Positions 22,864-32,165 of a stretch of DNA of 64,000 nt are shown here, in pieces. Every line of letters starts with the position of its first letter. Positions within the stretch are counted from its first letter, which is position 1. A program made the translations under genes and the position numbers. Source of the stretch: Pyricularia pennisetigena (lineage: Eukaryota > Ascomycota > Sordariomycetes > Magnaporthales > Pyriculariaceae); assembly GCF_004337985.1 (NCBI RefSeq), contig NC_043742.1, forward strand, positions 7,378,641 through 7,442,640, read 5' to 3'. The notes beneath the pieces were generated by a model. It saw only the letters and a program-made list of their open reading frames with translations. It did not search any database and was not told the DNA's origin.

Positions 22864-23624
22864 AACCTTGAGCTGAGCTCACAAAGTCGGAAAAGTGTGC
22901 GCAATGTTGTCATTCATGTCGTGGACGAGAGCTTCGGACCCAGCTGTAAACCTCGCTGGCTTCGTTCTGATGCTCTTTGGTAAATTTATGTTACAGCCAA
23001 ACAGTTGGATGGTTCTGAGCGTGATACGAGATAATATTGGTAGGGATACGATTTACTTGCAAGTTTTGATCGTACGAGTGGCAGCAAGTGAGTTGAACAT
23101 CTCTAGAGTTGCTCCTTGGCGATTCTGCGGTGCACTAAGTGCGTACCCCTCCAGATTCCTGTGTAGGTATCTTGGCCAAATAGTTATAGTCTAGCGATTC
23201 TAGTCAACTGAACTTGCAATGGAATAGGATAATGATTGTGGGCGAAAGATAAAGGAGATAGTGAATAAGACAGGGAAAGGCCGTCTGGAATTATCGTCCT
23301 GGCATAAATAATCGCATGTGCATAGTAAAAAGAAACTAAAATCATTGCGCGCAGTGAGCCATCCTCAAATGAAAAGGTCTTGATGTCCATCTAAGGAACC
23401 AAGTAAAAAGAACCAAAAAAGAGGAACATGTGACGTAGGGAAATTGAAACAATGGAAAAAGAATGCGCAAATGCACAAATAAAAAAGGTACGGGTATGCG
23501 GGTAGCAATCAATATTAACTCCAGGTGCAAGCTAATCAGGTCCGAAAGATGCTGTTGCAGTGTTGTTATTGAGCAGGCAGTACGGCCTCTATGCTAAGCC
23601 GGCGCGCTCGCCACAAGATGCTGG
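22864..23624. other. Intergenic, no gene seen
   Basis: Spacer between the weak gene and MPC1; no coding-like frame recognised. Confidence 0.5.
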
Positions 23625-24172
23625 CTACCTCTTCACCAAAATCGCAGCAGCATCTTTGATCTCCTCCTTGCTGACATACCCGCTGACAGCCGCCTCCTGG
23701 GCCGCAGGCCTCTGCTTTCCTTCACCGTAGTGGTACTGAAAGTACCTGTACCCCTGCGTGAGCTGCGCCGCCGAGTTCACGACGTGGGTCGCAAAGAGCA
23801 GGTAGTTCTTTGGGGTGACGGCAAAAGCGAAGCGCATGAATATACCAGAGTATCCCGCGAGGGCACACGTCATAGGGAGCGAAATCCTGTGCCGGTCGCG
23901 GGGGACTTTTTTTTAGTGATGGGTCACAGAAGACAAAGACCTTGCGGTATGGTTGGGAGGTCTCACTTGTCTGCTGGCGCTCTCTGAATGTCTGCTATGG
24001 CAGCGATCGGGATGCCAAAGGTCGATACGGGTCCCCAAAAGTCTTGCCGCCCAATTGATGTCAATTTAAGCTCGGGCAGAGGCTCTTGGATGTACTTACG
24101 CGTGGAGCACACATAGTCCATCACCTTGTTCGCCCTTATCCTGGCGTTGATCGATTTGACAAAGGCCGCCAT
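23625..24172 (-). CDS. MPC1: Mitochondrial pyruvate carrier subunit 1
   Basis: Inner-membrane subunit that, with MPC2/3, imports pyruvate into mitochondria. Minus-strand exons are 24100..24172, 23967..24042 and 23625..23886 (136 aa). Each junction restores family sequence: DYVCST joins HFWGPVSTFGIPIAAIAD, and PADK joins ISLPMTCALAGYSG. Further hallmarks are FMRFAFAVTPKNYLLFATHVVNSAAQ and GYRYFQYHYG, together forming the predicted helices of the carrier. The C-terminus adds a short polar tail ending AAAILVKR. The start at 24172 gives MAAFVKSINARIRANK, the usual basic amphipathic N-terminal helix. It lies 463 bp from SmB on the same strand. Confidence 0.96.
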
Positions 24173-24635
24173 GATTACAGACTTGTTTAGCACGTTAAAC
24201 AAATGAAAGTTGCGTAAGAAACAAATGCTGAAGGTCAATCGGCTTTTTGCAAGTCCAGCTCACGCATTGGAGTTAGCGCCCTTCTGAGCGTCTGGTGCGG
24301 AGGTCAGCTTGGCTTTGTTGATGCCGAACAAAGCCCGCCCGTCTCCGAGATTGCCTATCAGGTTCACCCTTTCGGTTGATGTCACGTATGATTGGTCAAG
24401 AGCATAAAGTTGTAATGGCAGACGATTAGGTGTTTCATAACCCGTCAAACATGTTGTTTGAGAAGCTGTTTGGGTAAATAGCTTTCTTGTATGATTCAGT
24501 CCACACACCAGACTGTCATGCCCCGCCACAAGTTGGAGCGCTGTATCGTAGGTTTTCGTAAAATTTCCGCCAAAACGCCGTGAGTTTTAATGCTCAAACC
24601 ATGCTACTTAACAAACCAGAATGCATCCAAGCATT
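24173..24635. other. Intergenic between MPC1 and SmB
   Basis: A stop-free minus-strand stretch here (24260-24529) lacks an ATG start and family resemblance; treated as non-coding. Confidence 0.5.
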
Positions 24636-25575
24636 TTATCGTCGCGGAGGCGGATTGAAGCCTGGTGGTCCTTGGCCACGACCACCAAAGCCTGGTGGAG
24701 GCTGAAAGCCGGGAGGAAAAGCCCCTGGAGGTGGGAAGCCGGGCGCTAAAGTACAACTGTTAGTCCATAGCCGCGCATCCTTGGGGCAGAGTTTTCTTAC
24801 CACCTGGGGTAGGGAAACCAGGAGCGCCAGCGCCTGGGAAGCCAGGGAAGCCCGGGGGAGGAGCACCTCCAACGCCAGCAGCAGGACCCTATAGTCAACA
24901 CAATCAGTATCCGAATTGTCTCTTTGTTCGTGATGGTCGAACGTACAGCAAGAGAGATAGGAGCAGCGGCTCCCCTAGCAGCTGGCCGTGCTGCACCAGG
25001 GCCAGCGGTGAGGGTCGAGGCGATGCCACCTGTTGTTGCCTTCCCGAGGCGCGCGCTAGGATCTGCTGGAGGCGGCGACTCCACAGAAAGCGAGACTATC
25101 TGGGCTCCGCGTACGATCGTAAGGCCGAGGGTTCGCTTCTCCTCCGATTCGACGGTTGATGAGGATGCGCCGGATGCGCCAGGGGCGGCGGGCTTGGCCT
25201 GCTTCCTCTTGATTTTGCGGAACTCTTCGGTGTCGGCCAGTACGAGGTTCATGTGCTGGAAAGAAATGTCAGCGATCCTGCTTGCATGTCTCGTAGGGCT
25301 CGTTCCTGCCAGCATATTTACCTTGTCAAACGCCATCATCTGTCCCACCATTTGCCGGCCGTCGTTGAGGGTGACCCGCATCCGGTAGTTGATCTGAGAG
25401 CATGTTAGTCTGTAGAATATCAGTCGGGAGGCCAGGTCGAGATCAACGTACGTATCCGGCCTGTTAAATTAACGCTGGTTAGTCCTATCAAGTTGCAGCG
25501 ACCACACGACAGACTAGCGGGTTTGATCTGGAGGGGCTCTCATACCATCTTGCCTTGCTTGTTTGAGGCCGCCAT
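24636..25575 (-). CDS. SMB1: Small nuclear ribonucleoprotein-associated protein B (Sm-B)
   Basis: Core spliceosomal Sm protein that joins the heptameric ring on U1, U2, U4 and U5 snRNAs. Six exons on the minus strand: 25546..25575, 25452..25460, 25322..25393, 24947..25255, 24801..24888 and 24636..24745 (205 aa). Exon 2 has only 9 nt (Ala-Gly-Tyr) and is needed to align KM-AGY-INYRMRV with the KM-LQH-IDYRMR region of human SmB. The Sm1 motif contains [11 protein letters not shown], rejoined across a 66-nt intron (25256-25321); the Sm2 motif contains [18 protein letters not shown] Gly/Pro-rich tail ([14 protein letters not shown] end) matches the SmB tail. Very intron-dense for a short gene. 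Divergent from RPL11, with 443 bp between start codons. Confidence 0.95.
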
Positions 25576-26018
25576 CTTCACAGGCTCAGAGCGCTAGCTC
25601 CACTCCCAATGTACAAAAATTTGGTATGTGTTTCTGAAGTCAGACTTCAGGGCGACGCGGTCTTATCGGCTACTTTCGCGCTTCAAAGTCCGCATCAATT
25701 GGCATACGGACCAGCGGCGAAATTTCCATCCAGACCGACGCGGTCAAGCTATTTTGCTGGAGACACCAGGCTTGCAGGGAAGCTTGGGCCACTGGACAAG
25801 CAACCCACTAGGCCCATTTTGGAATGGGATCCACAAAGTTCTTCCCCTCTTGATGACATAATCCGTTTGGGCACCCACCAGGGAACTTTTTCGCCCACAA
25901 ACCACAATTCGGAAAGGGGACTTTTTTCAAAAAGAGATCGCGAGAGTCGTTGTCTTCCTTCTGTCCGCCATTCAACCAACGAAGCCCATCCCCAGGTTTA
26001 CTAACAAAATAGCCCATC
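25576..26018. promoter_or_regulatory. Bidirectional promoter region between SmB and RPL11
   Basis: The two start codons face away from each other across 443 bp, so this segment must carry both promoters. No TATA box of good quality was seen; a plus-strand frame here has no coding character. Confidence 0.6.
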
Positions 26019-26726
26019 ATGGTACGCAATGCCTTCATGTTTCTGTACTTCACTCTAAAGTTCTCGATATGAATTTGAATGCGTCATCGGGTTTTACCGC
26101 GAGCGAACAACGGCCGTGGGTTTCATACTGACAATTCGCTTCTAGTCGTCCGAGAAGGCCAACAACCCCATGAGGGAGCTCAAGATCCAGAAGCTCGTCC
26201 TCAACATCTCCGTCGGAGAGTCTGGTGACAGGCTCACTCGTGCCGCCAAGGTGCTCGAGCAGCTGTCCGGTCAAACCCCGGTTTACAGTTAGTACCGCCA
26301 TCGAATCATGTCCAGAACCAAACGACAAAATCTAACCCATAACCTACAGGCAAGGCCCGCTACACCGTCCGTACCTTCGGTATCCGCCGTAACGAAAAGA
26401 TTGCCGTCCACGTCACCGTCCGTGGCCCCAAGGCCGAGGAGATTCTTGAGCGTGGCCTCAAGGTCAAGGAGTACGAGCTGAGGAAGCGCAACTTCAGCGA
26501 GACCGGCAACTTCGGGTTCGGTATCTCCGAGCACATCGATCTCGGTATCAAGTACGACCCTGGCATTGGTATCTACGGCATGGACTTCTACTGCTGCATG
26601 ACCCGCCCGGGTGAGCGTGTCTCCCGCCGCCGTCGCTGCAAGAGCAGAATCGGCACCAGCCACAAGATCAACCGCGTCGAGACCATGAAGTGGTTCAAGT
26701 CTCGCTTCGACGGTATCGTCCGCTAA
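26019..26726 (+). CDS. RPL11: 60S ribosomal protein L11 (uL5)
   Basis: Large-subunit ribosomal protein that binds 5S rRNA in the central protuberance. Exons are 26019..26021, 26146..26287 and 26350..26726 (173 aa). The first coding exon is the ATG alone, followed at once by a GTACGC donor; the acceptor TTCTAG leads into [22 protein letters not shown]. The second intron splits Ser in [13 protein letters not shown]. Family sequence is continuous to the end ([34 protein letters not shown]). Length is typical. The coding sequence shows the strong codon bias expected for a highly expressed gene. Confidence 0.97.
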
Positions 26727-29018
26727 GCGACATCTTTGTATTTTTTTATGGCACGGCACGGTTATGAGGAGTTATAACGTTGGTTCAAGGAGCATATGGG
26801 CAAACGGTGACGACCTCTCACCTGGGAATTAAAAATCATTGGGTTTTGGCTTCGTCATGTATATCCTGCACTCAGTCTCTCGTGAGCATTTGCTCCACAC
26901 AAGCATGGTCTGAATTTTCTTCAGCCAAGCTGCGGCCTTAGAGTCCGACCGGCCTGTGCCGGCTTCCCACAGCAAATGACATGCATGTTCATGCTTCGCT
27001 GGACAGATATTTGACGCCTTTGGAGTCTAGGAGTTTTTGCAATACATTTGAAGATACCTTGGGTTTGTGCTTGAACGAAACATCTTGATCCATCATGTCG
27101 CACTAACTACCATTACTTACACAACCATTTGCAAGAATCGCCATTTATATATGAATTTACCTGTAGCATCTCGTATTGAATAGCATGGGAATGGTGCAGG
27201 TGTTTGTATGGGTAATGTAGATTGCTGAGTATGTAAGAAGTCCGGTGTGTAGGTAGATAAATAGGTAAAGGGGCGGGAAAGCAGGTAGGCAGGTTTCGAA
27301 ACATATTTACAAAGTGACAGGCTATCGATCAGTCACCTTCGGCTGTTAACCAGTCACTTCGCCTCTCGCTCTTGCAATATGAATAATATACATTTTGCGA
27401 CCGTTTCTCAGCCAAATTCCATTAAAGCTCGTTTGGCAGTATGCTGAACTCATGGGCTCAGGAGTGTGGGGGATACCCGTCAAATTCTTCCCCAAAGTGA
27501 TATAGCCTTGGTTTTTGTTTTATCAATGTATGAAGCGATTCCTAACTTTTGAAAGGCAATTTGCCCCGTACCTCACCACGCACTTTGTACCTAATGTTTC
27601 GATACTTATACTCTCACTTATAATGATTTTTCAAGTTCGTGAATTGTGGATTGTATTTTTATTTTTATTGCGGTAATGCGCTGTTGGACGCTCTGGTACA
27701 GACGTTTTCAACTTGAGGGAATGGCGCTACTTTCCAAGTCGTTACCCTTTCGTCTGTAGTTATACGTACCCAGCCAGAGTGAGGGGGGGTGGAGTCATAA
27801 AAGAACTCAGCAGGGAAACGATTTTCTGCCTATTTCTGCCCGCAACCTCATACTGAAAAGTGCCAAAAAGTGTTAAATCGATGCGTGATTTCTAGTTCAG
27901 GTTCAAAAGCATATGAAGACGTGGTAGGTAGATTATTTATACCCCTCAATCCACAAATGCAAAGGCAGGCAGGCACAACAGTATAACAGTACGGCATACC
28001 ACGAGATAAGTTAGTATATCCCAACATATCGACAAACTTCGGCGAAATGATCAAGAGCTTACCCCAGGCTATTTTTGATCGCCAAAATAGCCCTCTAATA
28101 TTTGTATTACAATTGAAGCACACCAACGTACACGTGCAGCCTAAATTGTAGGTAGGAGGGCCATGTATTCAGGTGGGAAGCGCTACCTAGGCTAAAGATC
28201 GTGACAGAGATTCTATGGTGCTCCCAACGCTGACTTAACGCTCATGAGCCCGAAATAGCAGGCGCGTTCACGATTCAAATTCAAACTCTTGGGTTAACTG
28301 TAAATGAATCTCTACCAACTTGGCATAGCTGCTCAGGACCTGCGATTTTTTTCCTGGTTTCCCGGCACTTACAAAAATCCCTTTTAGAAATAAATAACAT
28401 CCTACGTTACATTTATCAAATGGCCCGCTTTCAATCGCCTCAAAAACACCACAGTACGATCCTACGATTCCCGTCAATACCGAGTGCCGGAAATAAAACG
28501 CACCATTTGTAAAAATACCGAATTCTAAATACAGAAGTCGGCCGTGGCGTAAGGCCATATCCAAAAGGGATAGCGAAGCTCGCGAATGAGCTGTTGCGTT
28601 ATGTTAAGGGGCTTTGCGGAGGGCTTACCACCTGTTGCACTAAAAAAAACACAGCCAAAAGACGAAAGCTCCCGTCAATAGCTAATACCAGTGACTTCGG
28701 TAAATAAAGCCTGCAACACCACCACTATTACTACTACTTCTAACACTGGCAAAGAAGCTATATTGACCTTGCCTCGTTTTTACAAAAGAACTGATCAATC
28801 CACGCACCGGAAATCTTGACTGACCAATCCACACACGAAAAAAGTTTAACAAATCGGTTTAATATAGGATAGTTTACGCGCTTTCCTCCCTTCGGGCTTT
28901 GCCTTCAAAGGGGAAATTGCTTCGCCAACAAAAAGATTATGCCACTCGTGACAATTTCTGTCGCCAAGGTTTTCTCAGTTCCCGCTGGGTTCGAGCGTGA
29001 AAGGGATTCATTTGTGGG
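26727..29018. other. 2.3-kb gene-free AT-rich region
   Basis: No protein-like frame, RNA gene or transposon domain recognised. Confidence 0.5.
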
Positions 29019-29584
29019 TTGAACTTTGCTGTCTTCCAGGGGGCCCGCAAAGCTCAACCCACAAATACCTGGATCCTAACGTTCGCCAATGGCGCTGGTG
29101 GTAACAAGACCGGCGACGACGACGATAACCAGACTGGAAATGCTATCGACATGGATACTGACTTGGATAATAGCAGGTTGAGCCGCGATAAAAGCTCCTT
29201 GGACAGTAATGACGAACTGTTTACGCCGCAGACGAATTCCACTCCTGCCTCAGTTCAAACGGAAACGATATCGTCGAACAAAGGCCAAGCGTCCACTGGA
29301 GGAAAGGCGCCTCGCGAATGGTCTAGTGAGGGCGACTATGGCGCTACTGCAGAGCAGAACATACACCCTTACATGCCCTGCATCAAGTCCGCTCTAAAAT
29401 CAGCTCATATTAAAGAATGTTAGGCCGCCAGGAAAGACCAGCGTTGTTGTAACTGCAACAATGGCAATCATTGTTACCTAGCCAAGCTGGGGTCAGATTT
29501 CGACGAACTCAGAATTGAGGTACACTAACAAAAATCGCCAAAATGACCTCTCAATTTCCCATTGTCAACAAACAAATTACATAA
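29019..29584 (+). pseudogene. Remnant of an unknown gene, interrupted by a stop and a frameshift (copy A)
   Basis: From about 29040 an open frame has coding character (TNTWILTFANGAGGNK, an Asp-rich segment, a Ser/Thr-rich middle) and stops at TAG 29421-29423. The same frame continues beyond it with a cysteine cluster containing CCNCNNGNHCYLAK and the segment DELRIEV. A 4-nt difference from copy B (near 31560) then shifts the frame; in the shifted frame the text TLTKIAKMTSQFPIVNK matches the TLTKIAK...IVNK ending of copy B. This suggests the end of a decayed paralogue rather than a working gene. An upstream AG at the end of CTTCCAG (about 29039) could have been an acceptor. Family not recognised. 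Confidence 0.45.
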
Positions 29585-29699
29585 CCCGGAAAAACAGCAA
29601 CTTTTGCCGCCCATTAATTTATGGGGCAGCACTTTTCTTTTTCCTCTTTATAACTTATTTTCTCCATTCAAAATAGCTATTTGCAGGGGTAGTAGTCTG

Positions 29700-29705
<6 letters not shown>
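29505..29705 (+). repeat. Diverged direct repeat, copy A
   Basis: About 200 bp resembling 31541-31755. Shared blocks include GAATTGAG, CACTAACAAAAATCGCC, CATTGTCAACAAAC, a TTCTCCATT..AAAATAG block and TATTTGCAGG.GTAGT. By eye identity is moderate with several indels. Confidence 0.7.

Positions 29706-29746
<41 letters not shown>
29703..29746. repeat. T29-A15 homopolymer junction
   Basis: Twenty-nine T followed directly by fifteen A, able to form a simple hairpin; exact lengths are uncertain in any assembly. Confidence 0.8.
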
Positions 29747-29747
<1 letters not shown>

Positions 29748-29759
29748 GAAATCGCTTTA

Positions 29760-31496
29760 TTTAAACCCACCTTAAAGGTATATGTATATTCCTGGCCAAG
29801 TATTCCTCATCCAGGTCCTGAGGGCGGCTTGCCTCAGGCTTCAAAACCCTGTCATTCTCAAGGGCGAAAAGTCAGTATAGTAGAAGTGGGTAGACTGCCT
29901 TTCCCAAGGCGGTCCCCGGAATCCATTAGGAAAATCGCATGCGGAGCAAAATACAGAGAAGACTGCTTGTTCATAACTTACCCCAGCTTTTTGGCTGACG
30001 AAGAGGTGGAGCGGGACAAAGTTTTGCTTGGTGGTGTGACGGCTTGTATACGCAAGAATGTCTCATGGGTGACTGGTGAAATAGACTGGTTAGAGAGCCC
30101 TTCTACACCTCTAAACTGGGCGTGGGTTTCGATCAAAGTCCCAAAGGCTCATCTAAGAGGCATACAATTGTCCGAGTTCTGTTTGGGCACGACCTATGCC
30201 GGGCATTCGGAGGTGCACCTCAGGACACTAATGCAGAGGAGTACTTTGTCAGGGAAACCCGGCAAGGCCGGAGGGAGCCTGAATATCTTCAGAGGCTTTG
30301 GGATGGCAGAGAGAAAAAGCTCATGGTCAGCTGCACCGATGGCACAGAGTTGCGTCTCATACGACGTACTGAGCGCAAACGTGCCGAGAAGTTGAGCTTC
30401 TATTTTAACCCATCACTGTCTGAGCAACCGGATTTTATTTCAGAACTTCAGTTCCTCAGGAACAATCTGCTCAGGATTGCACAGCGACTGCCATGAACAA
30501 TATCTCCAGACCCATCCTTGATCATGCCTGTGGTTGGCCCCTATGCTTTCTCCTTCGACGGGCGGTATTCACAATCCATGCCGTGGAGTGACTTCTTTAC
30601 CTCGCTGAGGACCTCCTTGACTACAGAGTCTCCAGAACCTGGCCTATAGGTGTTAGCTCGGCCGGCAGATCCAGCTTTCGACGTTTTGAGATCGTACCCT
30701 GGCCCCGATGCTGACTGGTCCAGCTTGTGGGCTCAACTTGTGTCCAAACTAATGGGCCCAGAAGAAACCAATTTTTCTGGCCCGGTACCCAAGCGAGACT
30801 GGAACTCTACGATCAGCTACCTCGACCACATTCAGAAAACCCCATCGAACCTATCCTGGCTCAATCAGACAGACGACATTTCGCCTGCTGAACAGTATGC
30901 GTACGATCTCCTTGACGGTGATCAGATCCGTCCCCTATACAGACGGTTACTCGGATCATAAGCTGACCTTAATGTCAGTGGAGTGGATGGTGTGACACGC
31001 TGCCGACAACTGTACCGTGTTGCGTGGCATGAGAACCCAAGCATCATTATAAAACTCAACTCCAGGCTGCTGCTCAGCCCTGCCCCCTATTTGCTGAGAT
31101 ACCCGACGAAATGACGCCAACGTCGCAGACACCAACCATTGTCAGCGTGTTCATCAGGCCGATAATTGCCAAATGTATATATCGAGAGAAATCAGCGCCT
31201 CAAATCGCTTTTCACATGAGGTTACAGGATCTTTGGTCCGCACAACCCCCCTTGCTGAGGACTGGAACTGGCTGCCAAAGGTGTTGCTGATGGAATTCGA
31301 GTGGCACTCCGCACACCTTATCCGCGTGTACATCGCGGCGTTTATGGGTCGCCCTAAGAGGACTCTGTTTGGGGGTTGAGTTCCGCGGCCATGATCACGT
31401 CGATTTTCCCATGACTTTTTGGTGCATTGATCCACCGACACCCAGATTTAGGGACGAATCAGAGCCTTTTCAGATCTTTGTGGCGTCTTACAGGTA
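29760..31496 (+). pseudogene. Decayed unknown coding sequence (copy B body)
   Basis: Protein-like segments occur in changing frames. One frame (about 29930-30116) reads through FLADEEVERDKVLLGG. Another frame runs from 30080 to 30961 with two internal stops, TGA 30494-30496 and TAG 30647-30649, including GFDQSPKGSSKRHTIVRVLFG, SFYFNPSLSEQPDF, FSFDGRYSQSMPWSDFF and FDVLRSYPGPDADWSSLW. After a TAA at 30959-30961 coding character resumes, for example FRGHDHVDFPMTFWCIDPP (31381-31440), ending at a GTAAGT at about 31494. Composition and continuity through stops indicate a dead gene. I recognise no transposase, reverse transcriptase or other domain. Confidence 0.45.
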
Positions 31497-31540
31497 AGTA
31501 CAAAGCAAAGCCACAATTGCGCCACGCTTAATCTGGGAGA

Positions 31541-31755
31541 GCTTGAGAATTGAGATGGAGACACTAACAAAAATCGCCAAAATTGCCTACCAACTCACCA
31601 TTGTCAACAAACCATAGCCTTTCACTTCTACCAAATATACATAATCAGAACAAAGAATAGTGATTGCCGTCAATTAAATTTTTGAGCCCAGTTGATTTTC
31701 ATGATCTGGCTTCTCCATTTAGAATAGTTATTTGCAGGAGTAGTTTGGAGTTGGT
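31541..31755 (+). repeat. Diverged direct repeat, copy B
   Basis: Partner of 29505-29705 in the same orientation, about 2.0 kb downstream. Its frame LRIEMETLTKIAK...IVNKP ends in a TAG, giving the C-terminal coding end shared with copy A. Confidence 0.7.
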
Positions 31756-32165
31756 CTAATTCTATCCCCAACTTGGCGCTCTTAATATTGATTCAATTAC
31801 TTCGGTCGCAATGAGCCACGGTCATACCACCAACTCACTGATCCTCAGGCATTTATTGGCAGCTGCCGACTAGCCATTGCGGGCCGTCAATCTCTTCGGG
31901 CAACCGGTTTCTTGACGTGCTGGTCCGTGCCCAGCGAGAAATTCCTGCTTCTCCCGGGATTGGTCCACACAGAGCACAGGGCTCCACCCGACTCCTCTCA
32001 GGCCCGGGCTCTTCCTCTCGTTTTGGTGGCTTCCTTGCTCCGAAAAAAGTCCTCTTTTTCATCAAAGTCCATAAGCTCCCAATCTCCTCTCTTCCCCAAC
32101 GCGATTGCAAGGTGGTTCGCAATCGCTTCTCTTGTTTTTCTTAGACCCTCAGATACCAGTTAATA

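Noticed and set aside
24260..24529. Minus-strand open frame between MPC1 and SmB
   Set aside because: Starts with GTG, no ATG, no family resemblance; probably intergenic.
29562..30395. Single 277-codon frame including a poly-Phe/poly-Lys run
   Set aside because: It runs through the T29-A15 homopolymer, which makes the frame meaningless; only the later part has coding character, and it shifts frame.
29505..31755. LTR retrotransposon interpretation of the two direct repeats
   Set aside because: No primer-binding site, TG..CA ends, gag or pol motifs seen; the repeats themselves include coding 3' ends.
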